A DNA stretch of 39,327 bases from Pseudomonadota bacterium (GTDB taxonomy: Bacteria; Pseudomonadota; Alphaproteobacteria; Kiloniellales; J153), in NCBI GenBank assembly GCA_022572105.1, contig JACZWN010000003.1, forward strand, positions 1-39,327. Direction: 5' to 3'. Below, piece after piece: positions 17,163 to 25,859 of this stretch. Made by a program: the position numbers and the translations under genes. The notes under the pieces were generated by a model. That model did not search any database. It was not told the DNA's origin and saw only the letters and a program-made list of their open reading frames with translations. The number at the start of each line of letters is the position of its first letter. Position 1 is the stretch's first letter.

Positions 17163-18590
17163 TCATCCGCCGGCGACGGCGTTCATGGGTTCGGCCGACG
17201 CCTCCCCGTCTTCGGGCGCATCGGCCGAGCGGACCCGGTTGCGCCCGGCGTCCTTGGCGGCATAGAGCGCCGCGTCGGCCCGTCCCAGCAGGTTCTGGGA
17301 CGTCTCCGTGGGATCGGTCGTCGTGGCCACGCCGAGCGAGGCGGTGATCGGCAGCGCCTGGTCGCTGCCCGAGATCTCGAAGGGCTGCGCCGCCAGGCGC
17401 AGGCGCAGGCGCTCGGCCACCATGGCGGCCGGGTCCGGCGGCGTGCTCGGCATGATGACGACGAATTCCTCGCCGCCGTAGCGCGCCAAGAGGTCGAAGT
17501 CGCGGATGCTGTCGCCGACCCGCTCGGCGACCGTCTTGAGCACCTCGTCGCCGGCGGCGTGGCCATAGGTGTCGTTGACCCGCTTGAAGTGATCGATGTC
17601 GAAGATCAGCACCGACACCGGCTTCTGGGTGTCGGAGATCTCCATGATCTTGCGATCCAGGTGCGCGTTCATGTAGCGCCGGTTGTAGATGCCGGTCAGC
17701 GGGTCGGTGTAGGCGAGCGACACGCTCTTGGCGAGCATCTCGTGCAGCTTGTCGTGATAGCGCCGGCGGCGGATTTGGGTGCGCGTGCGGGCGAGCAGCT
17801 CGTTCTGGTCGATCGGCCGGATCAGGTAATCGGTCACGCCGAGATCGAGGCCCTTGGCGAGCTGTTCCAGATCGCCCTCGTCAAGGATGAGCAGGATCGG
17901 CACGTGCCGCGTCTCTTCCTGCGAGCGGTACTGGGAGCACAGCCTGAGGCCGTCCTCCCCGGCCAGATGAAGGCTGACGATGATGAGATCCATATCCTGC
18001 TCGCGACTGCGCTCCAGGGCCTCGGCGGCGCCCGTCGTGCGGAAGATATCGTGGCCGGCCGCGCTCAGGTACTCGGTCAATTTCTCGGCCAGCAATTCCT
18101 CGCTCTCGACCAGCAGGATACGGCCGTTTCGGGCATCGTCCTCGGTATCCAGCGGCGCCTCGTCGGTGATGTCGAGTTGACCGGTCGTCGCGTGGCGCAC
18201 GCGCAGTTCGTCCATCATGACCTTGAGCCGGGTCAGCGAACGCACGCGCGCGAAGAGAGCGATGTCGTTGACCGGTTTGGACAGGAAATCGTCGGCGCCC
18301 GCCTCGAGGCCGCGGACACGGTCGGCGGTATCGGTCAGCGCCGTGATCATGACGATCGGAATATGCCGCGTCTTGATATCCGTCTTCAGGCGCCTCGCCA
18401 CCTCGAATCCGTCCATGCCCGGCATCATGACGTCGAGCAGGATCAAATCCGGAGCCTGGGCCTGGGCCGCTTCCAGAGCGGAGAAACCGTCGTTCGCGGT
18501 GAGAACCTCGAAGTACTCGGCGGTCAGCTTCGCCTCAAGCAAACGGACGTTGGCCGGAATGTCGTCAACAACCAGAATCCGGGCGGTCAT
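17163..18590 (-). CDS. pleD: response regulator / diguanylate cyclase PleD
   Basis: It makes cyclic di-GMP when phosphorylated and, in Caulobacter, drives the swarmer-to-stalked transition. The order is receiver 1 (residues 3-120; Asp9, Asp10, phospho-acceptor Asp53, Lys105), receiver 2 (about 156-275), and GGDEF (about 295-455). Receiver 2 has Ser206 where the acceptor Asp would be, so it is a dimerisation adaptor as in Caulobacter. The active site is GGEEF at 372-376, and the inhibitory site RDFD at 363-366 is intact, so product feedback is expected. It lies 21 bases downstream of divK on the same strand. Confidence 0.95.
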   Translation of the reverse strand: MTARILVVDDIPANVRLLEAKLTAEYFEVLTANDGFSALEAAQAQAPDLILLDVMMPGMDGFEVARRLKTDIKTRHIPIVMITALTDTADRVRGLEAGADDFLSKPVNDIALFARVRSLTRLKVMMDELRVRHATTGQLDITDEAPLDTEDDARNGRILLVESEELLAEKLTEYLSAAGHDIFRTTGAAEALERSREQDMDLIIVSLHLAGEDGLRLCSQYRSQEETRHVPILLILDEGDLEQLAKGLDLGVTDYLIRPIDQNELLARTRTQIRRRRYHDKLHEMLAKSVSLAYTDPLTGIYNRRYMNAHLDRKIMEISDTQKPVSVLIFDIDHFKRVNDTYGHAAGDEVLKTVAERVGDSIRDFDLLARYGGEEFVVIMPSTPPDPAAMVAERLRLRLAAQPFEISGSDQALPITASLGVATTTDPTETSQNLLGRADAALYAAKDAGRNRVRSADAPEDGEASAEPMNAVAGG

Positions 18591-18611
18591 CTGCTGGTTC
18601 CGGCGGAGCGA

Positions 18612-19007
18612 TTAGCTGAGGAATCGCTGCACGGTTTCCAGGAAGTTGGTGACCGAGATGGGCTTGGCGATGTACGCCTCGCACCCGCCCTCGCGGATTT
18701 TTTCCTCGTCGCCCTTCATGGCAAAGGCGGTGACCGCGATAACGGGAATGGATTTCAGGTCGTCGTCTTCCTTGATCCATTTCGTTACCTCCAGGCCGGA
18801 GACCTCCGGCAACTGGATGTCCATCAGGATGAGATCCGGCTTATGCTCGCGCGCCAGACGCAACGCATCCATGCCGTCCTTGGTCTGAAGGATATTGTAG
18901 CCGTGCGCCTCCAGGAGGTCGTGGAACAGCTTCATGTTGAGTTCGTTGTCCTCGACCACGAGGACGGTCTTTGCAGATCCATTCGTCGATTTGGTGGCCA
19001 CGCCCAT
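18612..19007 (-). CDS. divK: single-domain response regulator DivK
   Basis: A polarity and cell-cycle regulator that controls the DivJ/PleC and CtrA phosphorelay in alphaproteobacteria. It is a lone receiver domain: [20 protein letters not shown] with acidic residues at 19-20, phospho-acceptor Asp63 in [13 protein letters not shown], Thr93 and Lys115 in YIAKPIS. The start at 19007 is chosen for its Shine-Dalgarno (AAGGGAG); the frame stays open further upstream but encodes unrelated residues. It has 131 residues, a little longer than Caulobacter DivK because of a short Ser/Thr-rich N-terminus. Confidence 0.95.
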   Translation of the reverse strand: MGVATKSTNGSAKTVLVVEDNELNMKLFHDLLEAHGYNILQTKDGMDALRLAREHKPDLILMDIQLPEVSGLEVTKWIKEDDDLKSIPVIAVTAFAMKGDEEKIREGGCEAYIAKPISVTNFLETVQRFLS

Positions 19008-19513
19008 GCTCCCTTCTTGAGCCGACCCCTTGCGTAACCGTTCGCCATCCCCGCCGCAAGCCAAGCCGCGGCAGGAAGGCATTCAACCGACCGGAGATCC
19101 TCCGGCCACGGTCACGCGCAAGGCACTGTTACGGAACCTGGCTCAAACACTAGAAGAATAAAATTAACGATTGGTAAGGATTTGTCCAAAGCTGGTTACC
19201 GCGCTGCGATGCCTGCGCGCCCATCGGCTAGCCGGCATCCGCGGCGGATGCACGCCTTTCGGTTTATTTCTATACTTGAGAAATAGCTCTGAAACATTTG
19301 ATTTTACAAGAATTTATTGGAAAGACGTTCTTCGATTCTTCGCGCCGGAACCGACCGGCTTATTTGGACCTCGGCACGGCTCGGCAGGACCGGCGCCCGA
19401 ATTCCCGCCCTTGCCCATTTGCCAGCGCGGGTGCGGCTTGTTAGGAACGCCCTGCCGCCGCGGCGGCAGCGAGCACGGAAACAAACGCAAACAAACGACC
19501 ACCCGAGACCTCC
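19008..19513. other. 506-base divergent intergenic region, divK to crcB
   Basis: It contains no convincing gene. The part near 19,150-19,330 is AT-rich and must hold the divK promoter, but I see no clear CtrA box. Two perfect palindromes are present: GCATCCGC-G-GCGGATGC at 19235-19251 and an 18-base one at 19452-19469 (CTGCCGCCG and its complement). I looked for a fluoride riboswitch before crcB and did not find its conserved elements. Confidence 0.5.
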
Positions 19514-19888
19514 ATGACCGTGGTTTTCGCCGTTGCCGCGGGCGGTGCGCTGGGCGCGCTCGGCCGCTATCTGGTTCTATCGTGGCTCGGCCACCGGCTC
19601 GGGTTCGGCTTTCCTTTCGGCACGCTCGCGGTCAACGTGCTCGGTTCGTTTCTGGCGGGCCTATTGCTCGCGCTCAGCTCCACGGTGTGGCCGGCGCCGC
19701 TTGAGCTGAGGCTGTTTCTCGGCGTCGGCATCCTCGGCGCCTTCACCACCTTTTCGACCTTTGCCATGGACACCGCCTACCTGGTCGGCCAGCATCGGCC
19801 GGCAGCGGTCGCGATTTACGTCCTGGCCTCGGTCGCGCTCTCGCTGGCGGGAGCCTTCGCGGGCTATCATCGGCCTACGCGGCCCTAG
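19514..19888 (+). CDS. crcB: fluoride exporter CrcB/Fluc
   Basis: A small inner-membrane fluoride channel that works as an antiparallel dimer. Of 124 residues, four hydrophobic segments carry the family motifs: GGALGALGRYL near the start, FGTLAVNVLGSFLAG near residue 36, and GILGAFTTFSTFAMD near 76. The length is typical. The stop codon lies inside the first copy of a 16-base tandem repeat, and the second copy has TGG at the same place. It is separated from divK by a long divergent region. Confidence 0.92.
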   Translation: MTVVFAVAAGGALGALGRYLVLSWLGHRLGFGFPFGTLAVNVLGSFLAGLLLALSSTVWPAPLELRLFLGVGILGAFTTFSTFAMDTAYLVGQHRPAAVAIYVLASVALSLAGAFAGYHRPTRP

Positions 19889-19914
19889 CCTGACGCGGCC
19901 CTGGCCTGACGCGG
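19877..19914 (+). repeat. 16-base tandem repeat at the crcB stop codon
   Basis: ACGCGGCCCTAGCCTG is followed by ACGCGGCCCTGGCCTG and a partial third copy. The A in the first copy creates the crcB stop TAG. Confidence 0.75.
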
Positions 19915-19990
19915 GGCGGACGCGCGATACTGCCGACGGATTGGGACCGGCGACCCGGGTCGAGCGCACCCGAAAAGACCGGCCGAAGCC

Positions 19991-20950
19991 ATGAGCGAAC
20001 CTGACCACCTTCGCCTGGGCATCGACCTCGGCGGCACCAAGATCGAGGGCATCGCGCTCGACGCGCACGGCCGCGACCTCCTGCGTCGGCGCGTCCCTAC
20101 GCCCCGGGGCGATTACCAGGGCACGGTGGCGGCGGTCGCCGGGCTGGTCGCGTCGATGGAGGGCGAGCTCGGCCGGCGCGGCAGCGTCGGGGTCGGCATC
20201 CCGGGCGCGGTCTCGCCGGCGACCGGTCGGATCAAGAACGCCAATTCGACCTGGCTCATCGGCCGGGCCTTCGACCGCGACCTGGCGGCGGCGCTCGGGC
20301 GCCCGGTGCGGCTGGCCAACGACGCCAACTGCTTCGCGCTCTCCGAGGCGGTGGACGGGGCGGCGGCCGGCGCCGGGGTCGTCTTCGGCGTCATCCTCGG
20401 CACCGGCGTCGGCGGCGGCATCGCCATTGGCGGGCGCCCGCTCGTCGGGCGCAACGCGATCGCCGGCGAGTGGGGCCACAATCCCCTGCCCTGGCCGCGC
20501 GACGCGGAGCGCCCGGGTCCGCCGTGCTACTGCGGCAAACGCGGCTGCATCGAGACCTTCCTGTCCGGCCCGGGCCTGACCCGCGATTATGCCGCGGCCG
20601 GCGGAGCCGAGGTCCCGCCCGAGGAGATCGCGGCCCGGGCCGAGGCCGGCGACCCGGAGGCGCTGGCCGCGCTCGAGCGCTACGAGGACCGGCTGGCGCG
20701 CGGGCTGGCTCAGGTCATCAACCTGCTCGACCCGGACGCGATCGTACTCGGCGGCGGCCTGTCCAACCTGGCGCGCCTCTATGACTCCTTGCGCCGGCGC
20801 CTGCCGGCCTACGTCTTCTCCGACCGGGTCGACACGCGCCTCAGCGCGCCGCGCCACGGCGATTCGAGCGGCGTGCGCGGCGCCGCCCGGTTGTGGGCCG
20901 AGGACGAGATCGCCGCGGCGGTCGGCGGCCCAGGCGCGCCACGGCCATGA
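19991..20950 (+). CDS. ROK-family sugar kinase
   Basis: A cytoplasmic ATP-dependent hexokinase of the ROK family, 319 residues. The phosphate-binding segment is LGIDLGGTKIEGIALD. The central catalytic region shows LANDANCFALSEA and GVILGTGVGGGI, and the ROK zinc site is present as GHNPLPW followed by CYCGKRGCIETF. The sugar (fructose, glucose or a similar hexose) cannot be fixed from sequence. No transporter or repressor gene lies next to it. The end of the gene is part of a 17-base tandem duplication, and dinB starts in the second copy. Confidence 0.88.
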   Translation: MSEPDHLRLGIDLGGTKIEGIALDAHGRDLLRRRVPTPRGDYQGTVAAVAGLVASMEGELGRRGSVGVGIPGAVSPATGRIKNANSTWLIGRAFDRDLAAALGRPVRLANDANCFALSEAVDGAAAGAGVVFGVILGTGVGGGIAIGGRPLVGRNAIAGEWGHNPLPWPRDAERPGPPCYCGKRGCIETFLSGPGLTRDYAAAGGAEVPPEEIAARAEAGDPEALAALERYEDRLARGLAQVINLLDPDAIVLGGGLSNLARLYDSLRRRLPAYVFSDRVDTRLSAPRHGDSSGVRGAARLWAEDEIAAAVGGPGAPRP

Positions 20951-20967
20951 GCGCGCCGCGGCCATGA
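20934..20967 (+). repeat. 17-base tandem duplication at the ROK kinase / dinB junction
   Basis: The unit GCGCGCC-(A/G)-CGGCCATGA occurs at 20934-20950 and 20951-20967. The first copy ends with the kinase stop TGA, and the second holds the dinB start ATG. Confidence 0.8.
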
Positions 20968-22283
20968 GCGCCCTGTGCCGCGACTGCCTGGCCACCTTCG
21001 CGGCGCCGCCGGAGTCCGGCGCGCCCGGACGCCGCTGCCCGGCCTGCGGCGGGGCGCGGGTCATCGCCCATCCGGAGCTCGCCGAGCTGTCCATCGCCCA
21101 TATCGATTGCGACGCCTTCTACGCCAACGTCGAGAAGCGCGAGCGGCCCGAGTTGCGCGACCGGCCGGTGATCGTCGGCGGCGGCCGGCGCGGCGTCGTC
21201 GCGGCCGCCTGCTACGTCGCGCGGCTCTACGGCATCCACTCGGCCATGCCCATGTTCAAGGCCCTGAAGGCCTGCCCCGATGTCGTCGTCATCCGCCCGG
21301 ACATGGCCAAGTATCAGCGCATCGGCCAGCGCATCCGCGAGATGATGCGCGCGGCCACGCCGCTGGTCGAGCCGCTGTCCATCGACGAGGCCTTCCTGGA
21401 CCTCACCGGCACCGAGGCCCTGCACGGCGGCCCGCCCGCGCGCACGCTGGCGCGGCTGATCCTGCGCGTCGAGGACGAGCTCGGCCTGACCGCCTCGATC
21501 GGCCTCAGCTACAACAAGTTCCTGGCCAAGGTCGCCTCGGAGCTGGACAAGCCGCGCGGCTTCGCGGTGCTCGGGCGCGCCGATGCGCCGAAGTTTCTCG
21601 AGGACCAGCCGGTGCGCATCATCTGGGGCGTGGGCAAGGCGCTCGAGAGGAATCTGACGCGCGACGGCCTGCGCACGCTGAGCGACCTGCGCGCCCGCGA
21701 GGAGGCCGATCTGGTCGCGCGCTACGGCGCCATCGGACGGCGCCTCAGCCGCTTTGCGCGCGGCCAGGACGAGCGCCGGGTCGAGCCCGACGCGCCGGTC
21801 AAGAGCATCTCGGCCGAGACCACCTTCGATGAGGACATCGCCGCGCCCGAGGCGCTGCTGGCCCGCCTCTGGCCGCTCTGCGAAAAGGTTGCCGGCCGGC
21901 TCAAGCGGGCCGGGCTCGCCGGCGCCAGCATCACCCTCAAGCTGAAAACCTCGGAATTCCGGCTGCTCACGCGCGCGCGCCGTCTGGGCGCGCCGACCCG
22001 CCTGGCCGAGGTGCTGTACCGCGCCGCGGCGCCGCTGCTCGAGCGCGAGGCCGACGGCCGGCGCTTCCGCCTGATCGGCATCGGGGCGGGCGATCTGACC
22101 GAGGGCGCGTGCGCCGACCCGCCCGACCTGCTGAACCCGGAACGCCAACACGCGGCGCGCGTCGAAGAGGCCATCGACGCGGTCCGCGCCAAGCTCGGCG
22201 AAGGTGCGATCGCCAAGGGACGCAGCCTCGAGCCGCTGCGCAAGCCCGCGCCAGCCGGGGGCACGAAACCGCGGTCACAGTGA
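20964..22283 (+). CDS. dinB: DNA polymerase IV with N-terminal zinc ribbon
   Basis: A Y-family translesion polymerase of 439 residues. It begins with a four-cysteine ribbon (Cys5, Cys8, Cys25, Cys28), an extension often seen in alphaproteobacterial DinB. The palm follows with HIDCDAFYANVEKRE (Asp48) and PLSIDEAFLD (Asp141, Glu142); SIGLSYNKFLAKVAS and GVGKALERNL are also typical. The little-finger region follows. A basic, proline-rich C-terminus ends in KPRSQ; no clear beta-clamp peptide is seen there. The frame remains open far upstream, but ATG 20964 starts the homologous part. Promoter and LexA box were not recognised. Confidence 0.93.
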   Translation: MSALCRDCLATFAAPPESGAPGRRCPACGGARVIAHPELAELSIAHIDCDAFYANVEKRERPELRDRPVIVGGGRRGVVAAACYVARLYGIHSAMPMFKALKACPDVVVIRPDMAKYQRIGQRIREMMRAATPLVEPLSIDEAFLDLTGTEALHGGPPARTLARLILRVEDELGLTASIGLSYNKFLAKVASELDKPRGFAVLGRADAPKFLEDQPVRIIWGVGKALERNLTRDGLRTLSDLRAREEADLVARYGAIGRRLSRFARGQDERRVEPDAPVKSISAETTFDEDIAAPEALLARLWPLCEKVAGRLKRAGLAGASITLKLKTSEFRLLTRARRLGAPTRLAEVLYRAAAPLLEREADGRRFRLIGIGAGDLTEGACADPPDLLNPERQHAARVEEAIDAVRAKLGEGAIAKGRSLEPLRKPAPAGGTKPRSQ

Positions 22284-22308
22284 CACGCGCGCGTTGACAC
22301 GCGCGCGT
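22281..22308 (+). repeat. 14-base tandem duplication between dinB and eipB
   Basis: TGACACGCGCGCGT occurs twice in a row (22281-22294, 22295-22308). The first TGA is the dinB stop, and the repeat touches the stop of the converging eipB. Confidence 0.8.
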
Positions 22309-23165
22309 TACTCCGGCTTGCAGCCCGGATCCGGCAGGGCCTCCAGCGTCCCCAGGTCGGCCCGGAGCACGAAATCGCCGTAGTCGAGCAGCATCTCGTC
22401 CACCACGCCGTTGGCGTAGAGGCGCAGGGCCTGCTCGTGCTCGGGCTCGGCGACGGTCTCGTCCATGCCGAAATAGGCCAGGTGCAGGCGCCAGGACGCT
22501 TGGCCGCGCAGCAGCGGCGAGTCGAAGCGGCCCGGGGCCCCGGCCGGCAGCGTCTCGGACAAGGCCGCGTTGATCCCGAACAGGCCGGTATCGCCCGAGC
22601 CGTCGAACACGGTGACCCACAGCGGCAACTCGCCGTTCCGGGCCGCTTCCATCAGAAGCAGCGAATGAGCGGTCGGAAACAGAGTCCCCTTGGGCAAGGG
22701 CAGCTCGCGCGGTTCCGGCGCACTGAAGGCCGCCACCCCGCCCTCGCCGGCTTCGCCGAGAAGCGCCTTGCCACGCAGCTCCTCGCTCGAGCCGTCGATG
22801 TTGAGGCGGCGGATGAAGAAACGGTAGCTCCGGCCGTCCCGGCCTTCCAAGGCGTTGAGCGTCCAACCGAAATCGAAGACCTGGCCCTCGACCGTGGTCA
22901 TGCGGACCCGGGTGCGCTGGCTGATCGTCCAACCGGTGCAGACGTCGGCCCATTCGAACTCCAGCCTGCCCGAGGCCCCGATGACCGAGCCGCTGGAGCG
23001 GGACTTGGCCAGGCTCAGGTCGTAAACCGCCCGGTGCGACAGGAAGCCCGCTGCGGCCTCGGCCGCGCCGGGCACGCCGACGCCTGAGACCAGGGCGCCG
23101 ACGAGCCACCCCCAGCAAACACATCGCACGGCTTGGCGCGCAAAAGCCATCGTCGAAGCCCTCAA
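22308..23165 (-). CDS. eipB: EipB-family (DUF1849) periplasmic envelope protein
   Basis: A periplasmic beta-spiral protein needed for envelope integrity in Brucella. The sequence has a signal peptide ending near residue 39 (GAAEAAAG), then the family pattern SHRAVYDLSLAKS, GRLEFEWADVCTGW, GWTLNALEGRDGRSYRFF and DYGDFVLRADLG. Cys76 and Cys282 (GCKPE at the end) are the pair expected to form the disulfide. The length of 285 residues is normal. ATG 23150 is an alternative start. It converges on dinB and is divergent from the dehydrogenase gene. The original assignment rests on recognising the DUF1849 motifs. Confidence 0.88.
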   Translation of the reverse strand: MRASTMAFARQAVRCVCWGWLVGALVSGVGVPGAAEAAAGFLSHRAVYDLSLAKSRSSGSVIGASGRLEFEWADVCTGWTISQRTRVRMTTVEGQVFDFGWTLNALEGRDGRSYRFFIRRLNIDGSSEELRGKALLGEAGEGGVAAFSAPEPRELPLPKGTLFPTAHSLLLMEAARNGELPLWVTVFDGSGDTGLFGINAALSETLPAGAPGRFDSPLLRGQASWRLHLAYFGMDETVAEPEHEQALRLYANGVVDEMLLDYGDFVLRADLGTLEALPDPGCKPE

Positions 23166-23324
23166 GTCGGCGGCCCGGGCGGCGCCGGGCGCGGTTTCCG
23201 GTTAAACATGGCGCTCACACACCGTAGTATCCCGACAGCGTATTAATCAAACGTACAAAAACGGCACGATCAAGGCCGGCCGCGGCGCGGCCGCGAGCCG
23301 GAGTCCCGCCCGAAGGAGACATCG

Positions 23325-24290
23325 ATGACTGCAAAGCCCAGCCTTCTGGTCACACGCAAATTGCCCGACGCCGTCCTGGAGCGCGCCGCGCGCGACTATG
23401 AGGCCCGGCTCAACGCCGAGGACAAGCTCTACGGTCCGGACGAGATGATCGAGCGCGCCCAGGGCTGCGACGCGATCCTGACCTGCTCACCGGAGAAGTT
23501 CACCGCCGAGGTCATCGCGCGGCTGCCGGCCAGCGTGCGCGCGGTCGCGACCTTCTCGGTCGGGACCGAGCACATGGATCTGGAGGCGGCCCGGGCGCGC
23601 GGCCTGGTCGTCACCAATCCCCCCGACGTGCTGACCGATTCGACCGCCGACATCACCCTGCTCGTGCTCCTGGGCGCGGCGCGGCGCGCCTACGAGGGCC
23701 AGCGGATGGTACGCGAGGACAAGTGGTTCGGCTGGACCCCGACCCAGTTGCTCGGCGTCCAGGTCAGCGGCAAGCGCCTCGGCATCCTGGGCATGGGCCG
23801 GATCGGCCTTGCCGTGGCCAAGCGGGCGCGCGGCTTCGACATGGAGATCCACTACCACAACCGCAACCGCCTGGCGCCCGAGATCGAAAGCGGCGCGCGC
23901 TATCACGCCCAGGCCGAGGCGATGCTCGGTCACTGCGACTTCCTCTCGATCAACTGCCCGGCGACGCCCGAGACCCACCACTTCCTGGACGCGCGCCGGA
24001 TCGCGCTCCTGCCCGAGCGCGCGATCGTGACCAACACCGCGCGCGGCGCCATCGTCGACGACGGGGCGCTCATCGCCGCGCTCAAATCGGGCCGGCTGGC
24101 CGCCGCCGGCCTCGACGTCTTCGAGGGCGAGCCGGACATCCATCCCGGCTATCGCGACCTGCCCAACGTCTTCATCCTGCCGCACATGGGCAGCGCCACG
24201 CTGGAGACCCGCAACGCCATGGGCTTCAAGTGCCTCGACAACCTGGACGCCCACTTCGCCGGAGCCGAGCCGCCGGACCGGGTCGCCTGA
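23325..24290 (+). CDS. D-2-hydroxyacid dehydrogenase, glyoxylate/hydroxypyruvate reductase type
   Basis: An NAD(P)-dependent reductase of 321 residues in the D-isomer-specific family. The dinucleotide-binding motif is GILGMGRIGLAVAKRA, and the catalytic set is Arg in NTARGAIVDD, Glu in FEGEPDIHP and His in ILPHMGSAT. The overall pattern, with DVLTDSTADITLLVLLGAARR, is that of glycerate/glyoxylate reductases, so glyoxylate or hydroxypyruvate is the likely substrate, though the family is broad. GAAGGAGA stands before the ATG. The gene is divergent from eipB. Confidence 0.9.
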   Translation: MTAKPSLLVTRKLPDAVLERAARDYEARLNAEDKLYGPDEMIERAQGCDAILTCSPEKFTAEVIARLPASVRAVATFSVGTEHMDLEAARARGLVVTNPPDVLTDSTADITLLVLLGAARRAYEGQRMVREDKWFGWTPTQLLGVQVSGKRLGILGMGRIGLAVAKRARGFDMEIHYHNRNRLAPEIESGARYHAQAEAMLGHCDFLSINCPATPETHHFLDARRIALLPERAIVTNTARGAIVDDGALIAALKSGRLAAAGLDVFEGEPDIHPGYRDLPNVFILPHMGSATLETRNAMGFKCLDNLDAHFAGAEPPDRVA

Positions 24291-24474
24291 TACCCCACCG
24301 CGAGGACGCGCCCGCCTTTCCGCCGCGCTTGCCTGGCAGAAGCTGCCGCACGGCAAAAGATGCCGTGGAATCTGCTCAATAAGCCGTTGTAAATCAATGG
24401 ATTAGAGTTTGGCACGCGGCTTGCGTTTCCCAAGCCACAAGTCTTCGCGCCAAACAATAGGGGCCGAGCGAGCC

Positions 24475-25188
24475 GTGAACCTGAACCGTCTTAAAACCAG
24501 TCTCGATGACTTCGAATCCGATCCCTTGCCGCAGCTTTGCGCGGCCACGGACCGCCTGCGCCGCCTGGCCGGCACCGAGATCCACCATCTCAGCCCGGGC
24601 CACAAGGAGCTGATCGACGAGGTGCTCACCGCCGCGGTCAGGGCCGAGCAGACCCTGGCCATCCAGCGCGCCCGCATCCGCTATCTGGAGGGCCTGTCGA
24701 TCACCGACGAGTTGACCGGCCTGCTCAACCGGCGCGGCTTCCATCTCGAGCTGAACCGGTCGCTGGCGCGCGCCCAACGGGCGCAGGAGACCGGCCTGCT
24801 GCTGCTCTGCGACCTCGACCACTTCAAGACGATCAACGACACTTACGGCCACATGGCCGGGGACGCGGTGCTCTGCGCCGTGGCCAGCCTGTTGCAGACC
24901 AAGACCCGGCGCAGCGACTACGTGGCCCGCCTGGGCGGCGACGAGTTCGCCGTGCTCATGACCGACAGCGCGCGGCCCCAGGCGGAGCGCCGGGGGGCCA
25001 TTCTGGCCGGCCTGATCAACAACCTGGTGATCGAGTGGGAGGACCACAAGATTCCGGTCTCCGCCAGCTTCGGCTTCGAGGGCTACCACCACGGCAGCCA
25101 GCCCGACGCGCTTCTGTTCCTGGCCGACCGCGCGCTCTACCGGCGCAAGGGCCCGCGCCTGGTAAACACCGGCCTCGCCGGCTCGTAA
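24475..25188 (+). CDS. GGDEF diguanylate cyclase, soluble
   Basis: It probably makes cyclic di-GMP. Of 237 residues, the first 70 are helical and could be a dimerisation or sensing segment without a known domain. GGDEF follows, with DELTGLLNRRGFHLEL, LCDLDHFKTINDTYGH, the active site GGDEF at 154-158 and the inhibitory site RRSD at 145-148. No membrane segment or receiver domain is seen. GTG 24475 is preferred; TTG 24409 would add 22 residues, and neither has a strong Shine-Dalgarno. Its control is unknown. It is the second cyclase in the window after PleD. Confidence 0.88.
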   Translation: MNLNRLKTSLDDFESDPLPQLCAATDRLRRLAGTEIHHLSPGHKELIDEVLTAAVRAEQTLAIQRARIRYLEGLSITDELTGLLNRRGFHLELNRSLARAQRAQETGLLLLCDLDHFKTINDTYGHMAGDAVLCAVASLLQTKTRRSDYVARLGGDEFAVLMTDSARPQAERRGAILAGLINNLVIEWEDHKIPVSASFGFEGYHHGSQPDALLFLADRALYRRKGPRLVNTGLAGS

Positions 25189-25246
25189 AGGCAGCACGAC
25201 AGGAAATTCGCTTATCCTGCGCACCCGGCCCTATAATAACCGGGCC

Positions 25247-25744
25247 ATGAAGTTTCCGCGCTGCATCCGCCTGGATCCCTCCGACCTCAACATCTTTCAC
25301 CGCGCCGCCGAGCCCGGCGAATGGGCGGTCGCGGGCGGCTTCACCTTCGCCGAGGCCGACCCGAGCGCCTTCGACAACAAGGACAAGCTCGCCTTCCAAA
25401 GCGGTTGGCTGGGCACCGAGAGCTTCGGGCGCGCCTCGCTGGTCGAGGTCGCCGAGATCGACGAGGCCGGGTTCGCCCGGGTGGTCGAGCGCCTGGCGCG
25501 CCATTTCGTCGAGGCCTACGGCGCGCCGGAACTCGCCGCGGCGCTCCCCGCCGCGCGCCGGGAGGCCGACGATGCCGCCGGCCTCTGCGATCACAAGCTG
25601 TACAGCCTGCTGGCGCTCGAGCGCGAGATGACCGAGGCGGGCGTGGTCGAGCGCTTCCGCGTGATCGTGCCCGAGCGCACCGCGGACCACGCCAGGATCT
25701 GGGAGATCGTGCCGGAGGCGGATGACGCCCAAGACGCCGATTGA
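25247..25744 (+). CDS. DUF6505-family protein, 165 aa
   Basis: A small soluble protein that fits the alphaproteobacterial family I know as DUF6505: it starts MKFPRCIRLDPSDLNIF, continues AAEPGEWAVAGGFTFAEADP, and has CDHKLYSLLALEREMTEAG in the second half. Its function is not known. It follows the cyclase by 58 bases and could share its transcript. Usual length, no signal peptide, no metal-binding motif that I can see. The end is acidic. Confidence 0.65.
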   Translation: MKFPRCIRLDPSDLNIFHRAAEPGEWAVAGGFTFAEADPSAFDNKDKLAFQSGWLGTESFGRASLVEVAEIDEAGFARVVERLARHFVEAYGAPELAAALPAARREADDAAGLCDHKLYSLLALEREMTEAGVVERFRVIVPERTADHARIWEIVPEADDAQDAD

Positions 25745-25859
25745 GTGCGGCGAAGCGGGAGGCGGCGTCGAGCCGGCCGACTTCAACGCCGACCGCTTCC
25801 AGCCCCGTATCCCCGGATAAAAGGACACAGTTCATTTTTCACCGGGATGAACGACACCG

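Noticed and set aside
17559-19037. Long plus-strand open frame opposite pleD and divK
   Set aside because: It is the mirror of two unmistakable response-regulator genes on the other strand.
19380-19513. Fluoride riboswitch before crcB
   Set aside because: The conserved GG-GATGG start and the pseudoknot elements are not found.
19171-19704. Open frame of 177 codons overlapping crcB
   Set aside because: No protein-like composition, and it overlaps a clear CrcB gene in another frame.
25801-25850. Terminator or insertion-sequence end between the DUF6505 gene and ilvE
   Set aside because: Only an imperfect 7-base stem with a bulged C and a 25-base loop; no T-run and no other element feature.
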